Shown here one piece after another: positions 8,675 to 16,380 of a DNA stretch of 64,000 nucleotides (the first letter of the stretch is position 1; each line of letters opens with the position of its first letter). Origin of the DNA: Marmoricola sp. Leaf446 (lineage in GTDB: Bacteria > Actinomycetota > Actinomycetes > Propionibacteriales > Nocardioidaceae); NCBI RefSeq assembly GCF_001424755.1, contig NZ_LMRF01000006.1, positions 219,606-283,605 on the forward strand, read 5' to 3'. The translations under genes were made by a program, and so were the position numbers. Below the pieces are notes generated by a model, which was not told the DNA's origin, searched no databases, and saw nothing but the letters and a program-made list of their open reading frames with translations.

Positions 8675-9282
8675 CTCGTCCCCGGGCCCTGGTCCGGACG
8701 CACCGCCTCGAAGACCTCCACGACCCGGTCGTGGAGGTCTTCGCGCGTCCCGGAGTTCTCGATGACGTGCGTGGCGATGGCGCGCCGCTGCTCCCGGGTC
8801 GCCTGGGCGGCGACCCGGCTGCGAGCGTCGTCGTGCGTCCAGCCGCGGTCCTGCACCATCCGCTCGAGCTGCAGCTCCTCGGGGACGTCGACCACCACCA
8901 CGTGGTCGAAGTCGCCGCCGCGGTCGTTCTCGGTCAGCAGCGGGATGTCGTGCACCACCACCGCCCCGGCGGGCGCCTGCGCCTCGAGCTCGACGATGCG
9001 TTCGTAGACCAGCGGATGGACGATCCGCTCCAGCCGCCGTCGCGCGTCGGCATCGGCGAAGACCAGGCGGCCGACGGCCGGACGGTCCAGCCGTCCGTCC
9101 TCGGTCAGCACGTCCTGGCCGAACTCCGCCACGACGGCGTCCAGCCCGGGGGTGCCGGGCTCGACGACCTCGCGGGCGAGGACGTCGGCGTCGATCACGA
9201 CCGCACCCAGCTCGCTCAGCATCGCGGCGACGGTGCTCTTGCCCGACGCCACCCCCCCGGTGAGTCCCACGCGCGTCGTCAT
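8671..9282 (-). CDS. coaE: Dephospho-CoA kinase
   Basis: 203-aa enzyme that phosphorylates the 3'-OH of dephospho-CoA, the last step of coenzyme A synthesis. The P-loop GGVASGKST is at residues 9-17, followed by VVIDADVLAREVVEPGTPG and the lid and CoA-site stretch IVHPLVYERI, then VVHDIPLLTE. Length is typical of single-domain CoaE. ATG at 9282 begins MTTRVGLTGG, the canonical start. Its TAG stop overlaps that of the convergent sigma gene. In M. tuberculosis coaE lies next to rpsA; here about 2.6 kb of other genes separate them. Confidence 0.93.
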   Translation of the reverse strand: MTTRVGLTGGVASGKSTVAAMLSELGAVVIDADVLAREVVEPGTPGLDAVVAEFGQDVLTEDGRLDRPAVGRLVFADADARRRLERIVHPLVYERIVELEAQAPAGAVVVHDIPLLTENDRGGDFDHVVVVDVPEELQLERMVQDRGWTHDDARSRVAAQATREQRRAIATHVIENSGTREDLHDRVVEVFEAVRPDQGPGTS

Positions 9283-9369
9283 GGGCCGATCATGGCCCAG
9301 ACCGAGGCGCGGACCACGCCCGGACGCGCGCGTCGCCCCGGCGCCGGTGGCGCCGGGGCGTGGCACGGG

Positions 9370-9630
9370 TCAGCTGTCGCCGCTGCCGGTCTTCTCGCGC
9401 AGCCGCTCGATGTGCTCGGAGGCCTCGGCCTTGTTGAGGTCGGCCGGGATCTCCTCGCCCGCCTGGCGGGCCAGGTTGTCGAGGTAGCTGCGCTGCGGGC
9501 CGGTCATCGGCTCGTCGCCGGTGACCCACTCCTGGGGGTCGCGCTCGGCGCCGGACTCCGGCGTGGGGCTGCCGAGGGTCTCGCCCTCGCGGCGGTCGTG
9601 GGTGTCGGTCTCGGGGTGCTGTTCGCTCAT
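9370..9630 (-). CDS. DUF3072 domain-containing small protein
   Basis: 86-aa hydrophilic protein. Its second half (EPMTGPQRSYLDNLARQAGE then IPADLNKAEASEHIERL) matches the DUF3072 pattern found in actinobacterial small proteins, of unknown function. The first 35 residues are charged and low in complexity. ATG at 9630 was chosen over an upstream in-frame start at 9663 because the shorter form begins with a hydrophilic tail typical of the family. It stands alone, divergent from the AMP-ligase gene. Confidence 0.75.
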   Translation of the reverse strand: MSEQHPETDTHDRREGETLGSPTPESGAERDPQEWVTGDEPMTGPQRSYLDNLARQAGEEIPADLNKAEASEHIERLREKTGSGDS

Positions 9631-9701
9631 GTGTTCGAGAGTACCCACCCGGTCCGACACCACTCCCCGGCGCTGCTGAACGGGGTTGAGACGATCGGGG
9701 C

Positions 9702-10994
9702 GTGCCTGCGAGAGAGCTCCCGACCCTGCGGCCCCGCGACCGGGTCGCGCTGCTGCTGACCGGCTCCCCGGCGTACGTCGACCTCGTGCTGTCGCTGCTG
9801 CGCCGCGGCGTGTTCTGCGTGCCGATGGACGTCGGACTCACCCCCGCCGAGCGCGCGCCCCTCCTGGAGGACGTCGATCCGGTGCTGGTCGTCGAGGACC
9901 AGGAGCACCTCGAGGCGCTGCTGGCGGCCCACCCCGACGACCCGGCGCTCGGGCCGCCCCGCGGGCGGCCGGTGCACCTCACGAGCGGCACCACCGGACG
10001 ACCCAAGGGCGTCTGGTCGGGGCTGCTCGACGCGACCGACGGCGCGGCGCTGGCCGCCGAGGAGCGCGACCTGTGGGGCTTCGCGGTCGACGACGTCAAC
10101 CTGGTGCTCAGCCCGCTGCACCACTCCGCCCCGCTGCGCTTCGCGCTGGGCACCCGACTGGCCGGGGGCCGCGTCGTGGTGCCCGGGCCGTTCGACGCCG
10201 GACGGGTGACGCGGGCGATCGAGCAGGAGCGGCCGACGACCATGTTCTGCGTGCCGGCGCACCTGCAGCGGCTGTTCGCCCACTGGGACGCGGTCGGGGT
10301 TCCGGACCTCGGCAGCTTCCGGCTGGTGGCCCACGCCGGCGCACCCTGCCCCGACCACGTCAAGCGGCGGCTGGTCGAGCTGTTCCCGCCGAGGAGCACG
10401 TGGGAGTTCTACGGGTCCACCGAGGGCCAGTTCACCGCCTGCCGCAGCGAGGAGTGGCTGGAGCACCCCGGCACGCTCGGACCGGCTCGTCCCGGACGGA
10501 CGATGACGGTCGACGACGACGGCCGGCTGTGGTGCGTGGTCCCGCCCCACGCACGGTTCGCGTACCTCAACGCGCCCGAGAAGACCGCGGCCGCGTGGCG
10601 CGAGACGCCCGACGGCCCGGCCTTCACCGTCGGGGACCTCGGACACGTCGACGAGGACGGCCACGTGCGGCTCGACGGACGGCGCGAGGACCTGGTCATC
10701 AGCGGCGGCGTCAACGTCTATCCCGCCGAGGTCGAGCGCGCCCTGGCCGAGGTCGAGGGCGTGGTCGACGTCGCGGTCTTCGGGGTGCCCGACGACACCT
10801 GGGGCCAGCGGGTCTGCGCGGCGGTGGTCGGCGACGTGGACGAGGCGACCCTGCGGCAGCACGCCCGCACGCGGCTCGCCCCCGCCAAGCGACCCAAGGA
10901 CTACCACCACCTCGGCGAGCTCCCCCGCACCCCCACCGGCAAGGTCCGTCGGCTCGACCTGCCCGGGCTGACCGAGTCCGGCGGGGACGCCTGA
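9702..10994 (+). CDS. AMP-dependent synthetase/ligase (ANL superfamily), short form
   Basis: 430-aa adenylate-forming enzyme, probably an acyl-CoA ligase. Visible motifs: the phosphate-binding loop LTSGTTGRPKG (residues 93-103), YGSTEGQ (about 240), GDLGHVDEDGHVRLDGRRED (A7/A8 region), the hinge ISGGVNVYPAEVE, and the catalytic Lys region TPTGKVRR at the C-terminus. It is 70-100 residues shorter than usual; the N-terminal domain begins almost directly at the cofactor-site strand (DRVALLLTGSP). GTG at 9702 is the start, since no longer in-frame beginning is available without running into DUF3072's promoter region. The acid substrate cannot be told. mug starts at its stop codon. Confidence 0.82.
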   Translation: MPARELPTLRPRDRVALLLTGSPAYVDLVLSLLRRGVFCVPMDVGLTPAERAPLLEDVDPVLVVEDQEHLEALLAAHPDDPALGPPRGRPVHLTSGTTGRPKGVWSGLLDATDGAALAAEERDLWGFAVDDVNLVLSPLHHSAPLRFALGTRLAGGRVVVPGPFDAGRVTRAIEQERPTTMFCVPAHLQRLFAHWDAVGVPDLGSFRLVAHAGAPCPDHVKRRLVELFPPRSTWEFYGSTEGQFTACRSEEWLEHPGTLGPARPGRTMTVDDDGRLWCVVPPHARFAYLNAPEKTAAAWRETPDGPAFTVGDLGHVDEDGHVRLDGRREDLVISGGVNVYPAEVERALAEVEGVVDVAVFGVPDDTWGQRVCAAVVGDVDEATLRQHARTRLAPAKRPKDYHHLGELPRTPTGKVRRLDLPGLTESGGDA

Positions 10995-11599
10995 TGGGCT
11001 TCACCCGCGCCGAGCTCGCGTCGTTCCAGGACGCGGTGGTGCCCGACCTGCTCCCCCGCCCCGACGTGCCGCTGCGACTGCTCTTCGTCGGCATCAACCC
11101 CGGCCTGTGGACCGCTGCCACCCAGACCCACTTCGCCCACCCGGGCAACCGGTTCTACCCCGCGCTGCTGCGGGCCGGGGTGCTCGAGCAGCCCGTGGAC
11201 CCCTCGGCGGGCATGACCGACGCCGACCGCGTCCGCTTCACCTCCCGCGGGCTCGGCATCACCAACCTCGCGCCCCGCGCCACGGCCAAGGCGTCGGAGC
11301 TGACGACCGAGGAGCTGCGGGCGGGAGGGGCGCGGCTGCGCGAGCTGGTGCGCTCGCGGCGACCCGCCGTCGTCGCGGTGGCCGGCGTCACGGCGTACCG
11401 CCAGGCCTTCGGCGTCCGCACCGCCCAGGTCGGCCCTCAGCCCGAGCCGCTCGAGGGGGCCGAGCTGTGGGTGGTGCCCAACCCCAGTGGGCTCAACGCG
11501 CACGAGACCACGGCCACCCTGGCCCAGGCGTACGCCGCCCCGGCACGCGCCGCCGGTCTGCTGCCGCCACTGGCAGGAAATAACCGGTCAGTGACCTGA
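10994..11599 (+). CDS. mug: G/U mismatch-specific DNA glycosylase
   Basis: 201-aa member of the Mug family of the uracil-DNA glycosylase superfamily, which removes uracil or thymine from G:U/G:T mispairs. The catalytic motif LLFVGINPGLW is at residues 29-39 and is followed by HFAHPGNRFYPALL. The second motif VVPNPSGLNAH (around residue 160) inserts into the DNA. ATG at 10994 overlaps the TGA of the AMP-ligase gene by one base, so the two are probably co-transcribed, although no functional link is obvious. Confidence 0.9.
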   Translation: MGFTRAELASFQDAVVPDLLPRPDVPLRLLFVGINPGLWTAATQTHFAHPGNRFYPALLRAGVLEQPVDPSAGMTDADRVRFTSRGLGITNLAPRATAKASELTTEELRAGGARLRELVRSRRPAVVAVAGVTAYRQAFGVRTAQVGPQPEPLEGAELWVVPNPSGLNAHETTATLAQAYAAPARAAGLLPPLAGNNRSVT

Positions 11600-11642
11600 C
11601 TGCCACTCGTGGCACAGATCGAGCGGTAGCAGAGTTACTGCC

Positions 11643-11798
11643 ATGGCCGAGACACTGCTGATCTGGATCCTGTTCCTCACCGCCCTCGCCGTCATCGGCG
11701 TCGCCGTGCACGACGTGGTGACCGACCGCCCCGGCCGCCGCCACGAGCCGCCGCGCAGCCACCCGCGTGACCCGTTCTCGGGCGCGCGCCGCCTCTGA
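11643..11798 (+). CDS. Small single-pass membrane peptide, 51 aa
   Basis: Short reading frame with ATG at 11643. Residues 3-22 form one strongly hydrophobic helix (ETLLIWILFLTALAVIGVAV), followed by an acidic turn (HDVVTD) and an Arg/Pro-rich cytoplasmic-type tail ending GARRL. The frame ends 13 bp before a strong terminator hairpin and lies 44 bp after mug, which supports it being a real distal gene. There is only a weak ribosome site. No family recognised. Confidence 0.55.
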   Translation: MAETLLIWILFLTALAVIGVAVHDVVTDRPGRRHEPPRSHPRDPFSGARRL

Positions 11799-11811
11799 CC
11801 CGCCCCGGACG

Positions 11812-11850
11812 CACCTCAGCCCGGCCCCACGCGGGGACCGGGCTGAGGTG
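11812..11850. terminator. Bidirectional intrinsic terminator between the small membrane gene and rpsA
   Basis: A perfect 13-bp stem (CACCTCAGCCCGG at 11812-11824 with its complement at 11838-11850), whose interior CCCC/GGGG can extend the hairpin. It lies between two convergent transcription units: the small membrane gene on plus and rpsA on minus. No U-tract is present, as is common in GC-rich actinobacteria. Confidence 0.75.
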
Positions 11851-11867
11851 TGCGGTGCGAGCGGAGG

Positions 11868-13352
11868 CTAGTTGCCGCCGCCGGTGAGCTTCTCGCGCAG
11901 TGCCTGCAGCGCCTCGTCGGAGGCGAGCGAGCCGCTGCCGCCGCCACCGTCGGTGTCGCCACCGGTGACGTCGTCGCCGCCGGAGGAGTACGACGTGGCC
12001 TCGCCGGCCTCGGCCTCGGCGACCTTGGCGTCGGCCTGCTGCTTGACGTGCTGCTCCCAGCGGGCGTGCGCCTGGGCGTACTGGTCCTCCCAGACCTTGC
12101 GCTGGTCCTCGAAGCCCTCGAGCCACTCACCCGTGTCGGGGTCGAAGCCCTCGGGGTAGATGTAGTTGCCCTGGTCGTCGTAGGTCGCGGCCATGCCGTA
12201 GAGCGTCGGGTCGAACTCCTCGACCTCGGTCGCGGCGGCGGTCTCGTTGGCCTGCTTGAGCGACAGCGAGATCCGGCGACGCTCGAGGTCGATGTCGATG
12301 ATCTTGACCATGACGTCGTCGTTGACCTGGACGACCTGCTCGGGGATCTCCACGTGGCGCTCGGCCAGCTCGGAGATGTGCACCAGGCCCTCGATGCCCT
12401 CCTCGACACGGACGAACGAGCCAAAGGGCACCAGCTTGGTGACCTTGCCGGGCACGATCTGACCGATCTGGTGGGTGCGGGCGAAGTGCTGCCAGGGGTC
12501 CTCCTGGGTCGCCTTGAGCGACAGCGACACGCGCTCGCGGTCCATGTCGACGTCGAGCACCTCGACGGTGACCTCGTCGCCGACGGTGACGACCTCGGAC
12601 GGGTGGTCGATGTGCTTCCACGACAGCTCGGAGACGTGGACCAGGCCGTCGACGCCACCGAGGTCCACGAAGGCACCGAAGTTGACGATCGAGGACACGA
12701 CACCCTTGCGGATCTGGCCCTTCTGGAGCTGGGTGAGGAAGCCGTGGCGGACCTCGGACTGGGTCTGCTCGAGCCAGGCGCGACGCGACAGGACCACGTT
12801 GTTGCGGTTCTTGTCGAGCTCGATGATCTTGGCCTCGAGCGTCTGGCCGACGTAGGGCTGCAGGTCGCGCACGCGGCGCATCTCCACCAGCGAGGCGGGC
12901 AGGAAGCCGCGCAGGCCGATGTCGAGGATGAGGCCGCCCTTGACGACCTCGATGACGGTGCCCTCGACGACGCCGTCCTCCTCCTTGACCTGCTCGATGG
13001 TGCCCCAGGCGCGCTCGTACTGGGCGCGCTTCTTGGACAGGATCAGGCGGCCTTCCTTGTCCTCCTTCTGGAGGACGAGGGCCTCGACCAGGTCGCCGAC
13101 GGAGACGACCTCGTTGGGGTCGACGTCGTGCTTGATCGACAGCTCGCGCGAGGGGATGACGCCCTCGGTCTTGTAGCCGATGTCCAGCAGGACCTCGTCG
13201 CGGTCGACCTTGACGATGGTGCCTTCGACGATGTCGCCGTCGTTGAAGTACTTGATCGTCGCGTCGATGGCGGCGAGGAAGTCCTCCTCGCTCCCGATGT
13301 CGTTGACTGCGACCTGCGGGGCGTCGGAGGAGAGAGTGGGGGTGCTCGTCAT
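11868..13352 (-). CDS. rpsA: 30S ribosomal protein S1
   Basis: 494-aa S1, which brings mRNA to the 30S subunit. Four S1/OB-fold RNA-binding repeats are visible, starting near DIVEGTIVKVDRDEVLLDIG (about residue 40), VVEGTVIEVVKGGLILDIG (125), IRKGVVSSIVNFGAFVDLGG (210) and QIVPGKVTKLVPFGSFVRV (295). Four repeats are usual for actinobacterial S1, against six in E. coli. A long acidic, Gly/Ser-rich C-terminal tail follows. ATG at 13352 (MTSTPTLSSDAPQ) was chosen; the upstream frame is unconserved leader. A candidate promoter lies about 170 bp upstream. Confidence 0.97.
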   Translation of the reverse strand: MTSTPTLSSDAPQVAVNDIGSEEDFLAAIDATIKYFNDGDIVEGTIVKVDRDEVLLDIGYKTEGVIPSRELSIKHDVDPNEVVSVGDLVEALVLQKEDKEGRLILSKKRAQYERAWGTIEQVKEEDGVVEGTVIEVVKGGLILDIGLRGFLPASLVEMRRVRDLQPYVGQTLEAKIIELDKNRNNVVLSRRAWLEQTQSEVRHGFLTQLQKGQIRKGVVSSIVNFGAFVDLGGVDGLVHVSELSWKHIDHPSEVVTVGDEVTVEVLDVDMDRERVSLSLKATQEDPWQHFARTHQIGQIVPGKVTKLVPFGSFVRVEEGIEGLVHISELAERHVEIPEQVVQVNDDVMVKIIDIDLERRRISLSLKQANETAAATEVEEFDPTLYGMAATYDDQGNYIYPEGFDPDTGEWLEGFEDQRKVWEDQYAQAHARWEQHVKQQADAKVAEAEAGEATSYSSGGDDVTGGDTDGGGGSGSLASDEALQALREKLTGGGN

Positions 13353-13518
13353 GAGGTGATGGGAACCTTCGGGTGGATGATGGGTCGTGCGGGCACGCAC
13401 AGAGGTCGGTTTCACCACCGGGCTCCAGGACCGAGGACCGTGACGGTCACCGCCTGGGCCGTGAGCGAGCGAGTGTCTGCTCTGTCCGAGACGACGCAGA
13501 CCTCTGGCGCAGTGTGCG

Positions 13519-13549
13519 AGTCTACGCGCCCCCGGGTCCGAGCGTCCAA
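13519..13549 (-). promoter_or_regulatory. Candidate sigma-70 promoter for rpsA
   Basis: On the minus strand TTGGAC (13544-13549) and TAGACT (13519-13524) are separated by 19 bases, with transcription starting near 13512. This leaves an mRNA leader of about 160 nt before rpsA. The -10 box overlaps the stop codon of the upstream kinase gene. Spacing is slightly long, so this is only a candidate. Confidence 0.35.
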
Positions 13550-14421
13550 CCGGCGGCTCGCGCCAGGAGCGCGGTGGCCCGCAGGCACGCCCCGGTGCCG
13601 TCAGCCCGCCCCGCCAGGTCGATCAGGGCCGCCAGGTCGGCGGCCTCCGCCCGGGCCACCACGTCGTCGGGCACCCCCGGCACGATCGAGGCGTACGCCG
13701 CCAGCACCGCCTCGCGGAGCACCGGCTCGGTCGCGTGCCGCAGCAGGTTGCCGAGGTCCTCCCAGGGACCGCCGGCGTGGGCGAACTCCCAGTCCACCAG
13801 GCCGGTCACCTCGAGGGTGCTGCGCTCGAGCAGCACGTTGTGCGGGTTGAGGTCGCCGTGCACCAGCACCCGACGGGTCTCCCCCGCCAGCAGGTCCTCC
13901 GCGTCGTCCACGACCGGCGCGAGCGCCTCGGCCAGGCCGTCGGGCAGCGCGGGCGCCGCCGCCTCCAGCAACCGGTCCAGGCCCGGCAGCGGCTCCTCGG
14001 CCGCCAGCCTCCGGTCGGTGAACCGGCCCGCGCGGGGCTGCACCGCGAGCCCGAGGCGTCCGGCTATCACGCCCAGCTGCTCCCCCACCCGACGCAGGGC
14101 CGCCCCGTCGAGGTCGGGGACCACCTCGCTGAGCTGCTCCCCGGGCAGGTGGGAGGTGACGAGCAGCCCGGGCAGGTCGTGCGCCGGGTCGCCCCGACGG
14201 ACCTCCAGCACGGTCGGGACGGGCAGCACCCCGCGGACGAGCTCGAGGACGGCGGCGTCGATCTCGGGGGCCAACGGGCCACGGGCGGCCGAGCGGGCGC
14301 CGTACAGGCGGAGGACGGTGTGCTCGCCGCCCGACCCGGCCAGGAAGGTCTCGCCGCTCGCGCCCCCGGGCAGCGGCGTCAGCGACGTCGGGAAGCCCGG
14401 GGAGCCGTCGTCGTCCTGCAC
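13522..14421 (-). CDS. Aminoglycoside phosphotransferase (APH) family kinase
   Basis: 299-aa protein of the APH/choline-kinase-like fold. The catalytic loop is seen as HGDLNPHNVLL from residue 188 (Asp190 as base, Asn195), and the metal-binding Asp210 is in GLVDWEFAHAGGPWEDLGN. The N-terminal lobe has a Gly-rich PGGASGETFL loop. The family phosphorylates many small molecules. With no resistance-gene neighbours, a metabolic substrate is more likely than an antibiotic, but it cannot be named. GTG at 14421. It lies upstream of rpsA on the same strand. Confidence 0.8.
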   Translation of the reverse strand: MQDDDGSPGFPTSLTPLPGGASGETFLAGSGGEHTVLRLYGARSAARGPLAPEIDAAVLELVRGVLPVPTVLEVRRGDPAHDLPGLLVTSHLPGEQLSEVVPDLDGAALRRVGEQLGVIAGRLGLAVQPRAGRFTDRRLAAEEPLPGLDRLLEAAAPALPDGLAEALAPVVDDAEDLLAGETRRVLVHGDLNPHNVLLERSTLEVTGLVDWEFAHAGGPWEDLGNLLRHATEPVLREAVLAAYASIVPGVPDDVVARAEAADLAALIDLAGRADGTGACLRATALLARAAGWTLGPGGA

Positions 14422-14465
14422 GGGCCGAGCCTGCCACGGGGTGCGGTCCCGTCTAGGGTCGGCGG

Positions 14466-15266
14466 GTGTCCGGAGTCCGACCTGAGCGCCGTCCCGTCGA
14501 CGAGGCCGAGTCGTTGCGCGCCAACCGCGCCGACTGGGACGCCTACGCCGACGAGTACCAGTCGACCCACGGGGAGTTCCTCGGCGACGCCGGCTTCCTT
14601 TGGGGGCCCGAGGGCGTCCGCGAGGACGACGTGCACGTGCTCGGCGAGGTCGTCGGGCGCGACGTGCTGGAGATCGGCAGTGGCGCCGGCCAGTGCTCGC
14701 GGTGGGTGCTGCAGCACGGCGGTCGACCGGTGGCCATCGACGTCTCGATGCGACAGCTGCAGCACAGTCGGCGCATCGACCTCGAGCACGACGTCGCGGT
14801 GCCCAGCCTGTGCGCCTCGGCGGCCGGGCTGCCGTTCCGCGACGACAGCTTCGACATCGTCTTCTCCGCCTTCGGCGCGCTGCAGTTCGTCGCCGACGCG
14901 AGCGCCTTGGTGGGAGACGTGGCGCGGGTGCTGCGGCCCGGCGGCATCTTCGCCTTCTCCGTCACCCACCCCACGCGGTGGATGTTCCCCGACGACCCCG
15001 GCGAGGAGGGCCTCGTGGCCTCGCAGTCCTACTGGGACCGCACGCCCTACGTCGAGGTCGACGACGAGACCGGCGAGACGCGGTACGTCGAGCACCACCG
15101 CACCCTGGGCGACTGGGTCGCGGCCCTGACCCGCCACGGGCTGCACCTCACCGCGTTGCTCGAGCCCCAGTGGCCCGAGGACCACGACCGCACCTGGGGC
15201 GGCTGGTCACGGGTGCGCGGGGTGCTCACCCCGGGGACGGCGATCTTCCGGGCCCGCCGGGCCTGA
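14466..15266 (+). CDS. Class I SAM-dependent methyltransferase
   Basis: 266-aa methyltransferase with a Methyltransf_11-type core. Motif I VLEIGSGAGQC is near residues 69-79, an acidic ribose-binding position follows in PVAIDVSMRQL, motif II/III is FDIVFSAFGALQFV, and VLRPGGIFAFSVTHPTRWM follows. The N-terminal ANRADWDAYADEYQ segment is common in actinobacterial methyltransferases of unknown substrate. GTG at 14466. It diverges from the APH-family gene and converges with DUF3068. Confidence 0.85.
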   Translation: MSGVRPERRPVDEAESLRANRADWDAYADEYQSTHGEFLGDAGFLWGPEGVREDDVHVLGEVVGRDVLEIGSGAGQCSRWVLQHGGRPVAIDVSMRQLQHSRRIDLEHDVAVPSLCASAAGLPFRDDSFDIVFSAFGALQFVADASALVGDVARVLRPGGIFAFSVTHPTRWMFPDDPGEEGLVASQSYWDRTPYVEVDDETGETRYVEHHRTLGDWVAALTRHGLHLTALLEPQWPEDHDRTWGGWSRVRGVLTPGTAIFRARRA

Positions 15267-15272
15267 GGCTGC

Positions 15273-15309
15273 GGCCGGGCGCGACCGCGGACCCGGCTCG
15301 CGCCGGGCC
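15273..15309. terminator. Terminator hairpin between convergent methyltransferase and DUF3068 genes
   Basis: Bases 15273-15284 pair with 15298-15309, giving a 12-bp GC stem with one mismatch and a 13-base loop. It lies in the 55-bp gap between two convergent stop codons. Confidence 0.5.
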
Positions 15310-15321
15310 CCGAACCACCCG

Positions 15322-16242
15322 TCAGACGCGGGTCGGTTCGCGGTCGTCCGCGTCGGCCACGTGGGCGCCACCCGAGCGGCGGCCGCGCCGCAGAAGCAGG
15401 ACGCCGGCGAGGATGACGAGCAGCCCGGCGACGATGCCGATGATCGGCACCCAGAAGGTGATCAGCTTGAGGCTGGCGGCGTTGTCCTTGGCGTCCTCGA
15501 CGTTGGCGGCCACCTGCGCGTCGGTGAAGGCGAGCTGCAGGTCGAGCACCTTGTCGCCACTGGCGAGGTAGCGCTGCTGGTCATCGATCTGGTTGATGAT
15601 CGACCCCGTCGCGGGGTCGACCCAGATCTCCTTGGCGTCGTCGTAGGTGCCGTCGACGCCCTCCGCGATCTGGATCTCCGCGTCCTGGACCGACACCTCG
15701 TAGACGTTGACCTCGAGGCCGCGCACCGTCTCGGTGCGGTCGAACACGGCCGGCACGTCGTCGCCGACGGCGCCGTCCCAGTAGGGGTAGGTCTTCTTGG
15801 CCGCGTCGAAGGGCCACTTGTTGATGACGCCGGAGTGCGGCACCGCGTCGGCCGGCAGCGCGTCGCTGTCGACGGCCAGGGCGGTCTTGCGGTCGGTGGC
15901 GAAGGTGTCGGTCGAGGCCGTCACCAGCCGAGGGTCGTCGCCGTCCACGCAGTCGGGGGCGTCGTCGACGTCGATGACGAGGCACTGGCTGCTGGCGAAC
16001 AGCACGACGGAGTCCGTGGAGTTCTCGCTGTCGGCCTTGGTGATGCTCTCGGCCTTGGCGGGGTTCTGCTCCAGCTCGCCGGTCGAGGTGTTCAGCTTCT
16101 CGACCTGCCCCTCGAGGCGCGTGGTCGAGTCCACGTCCAGCGGGGTCTTCTTCACCACGCCCGGCGCCCAGATCAGGGCCACCAACCCGGCCACGAGCAG
16201 GAACGCGCCCAGCGCGAACAACAACGGCGCCAACTTGCGCAT
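15322..16242 (-). CDS. DUF3068 (PorA-like) membrane-anchored protein
   Basis: 306-aa protein with a hydrophobic N-terminal helix (residues 4-27, LAPLLFALGAFLLVAGLVAL and on), a large extracytoplasmic domain, and a second membrane helix near 265-288 (VPIIGIVAGLLVILAGVLLL), followed by an Arg-rich cytoplasmic tail. This is the layout of the actinobacterial DUF3068 family; function is unknown. Landmarks include NKWPFDAAKKTYPYWDG and EIWVDPATGSIINQ. ATG at 16242 has an excellent GGGAGGGG ribosome site; ATG at 16257 would lack one. It lies beside the envelope glycan block, so a cell-surface role is likely. Confidence 0.8.
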   Translation of the reverse strand: MRKLAPLLFALGAFLLVAGLVALIWAPGVVKKTPLDVDSTTRLEGQVEKLNTSTGELEQNPAKAESITKADSENSTDSVVLFASSQCLVIDVDDAPDCVDGDDPRLVTASTDTFATDRKTALAVDSDALPADAVPHSGVINKWPFDAAKKTYPYWDGAVGDDVPAVFDRTETVRGLEVNVYEVSVQDAEIQIAEGVDGTYDDAKEIWVDPATGSIINQIDDQQRYLASGDKVLDLQLAFTDAQVAANVEDAKDNAASLKLITFWVPIIGIVAGLLVILAGVLLLRRGRRSGGAHVADADDREPTRV

Positions 16243-16324
16243 TCTGTCCCCTCCCAAGGATTTGTCTCGAGACCTTAACCCGCCGGTAACACAGGGGCAG
16301 CACCCGTCACCGTGTCGTTACGCA

Positions 16325-16340
16325 ACTGGTCCGTACCAGT
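16325..16340. promoter_or_regulatory. Operator-like palindrome upstream of the glycan block
   Basis: ACTGGT-CCGT-ACCAGT, a perfect 6-4-6 inverted repeat in the divergent region between DUF3068 (minus) and the GT-C-like gene (plus), about 40 bp before the latter's start. It has the size of a dimeric repressor site. No regulator gene is adjacent. Confidence 0.3.
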
Positions 16341-16380
16341 GGGCCGCCTCCGTGTCCGGGCGGGTGGGAGGATGCGCTCC

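Noticed and set aside
13522-14421. Aminoglycoside resistance gene
   Set aside because: Only the general APH fold is visible and the neighbours are housekeeping genes, so a resistance role is not supported.
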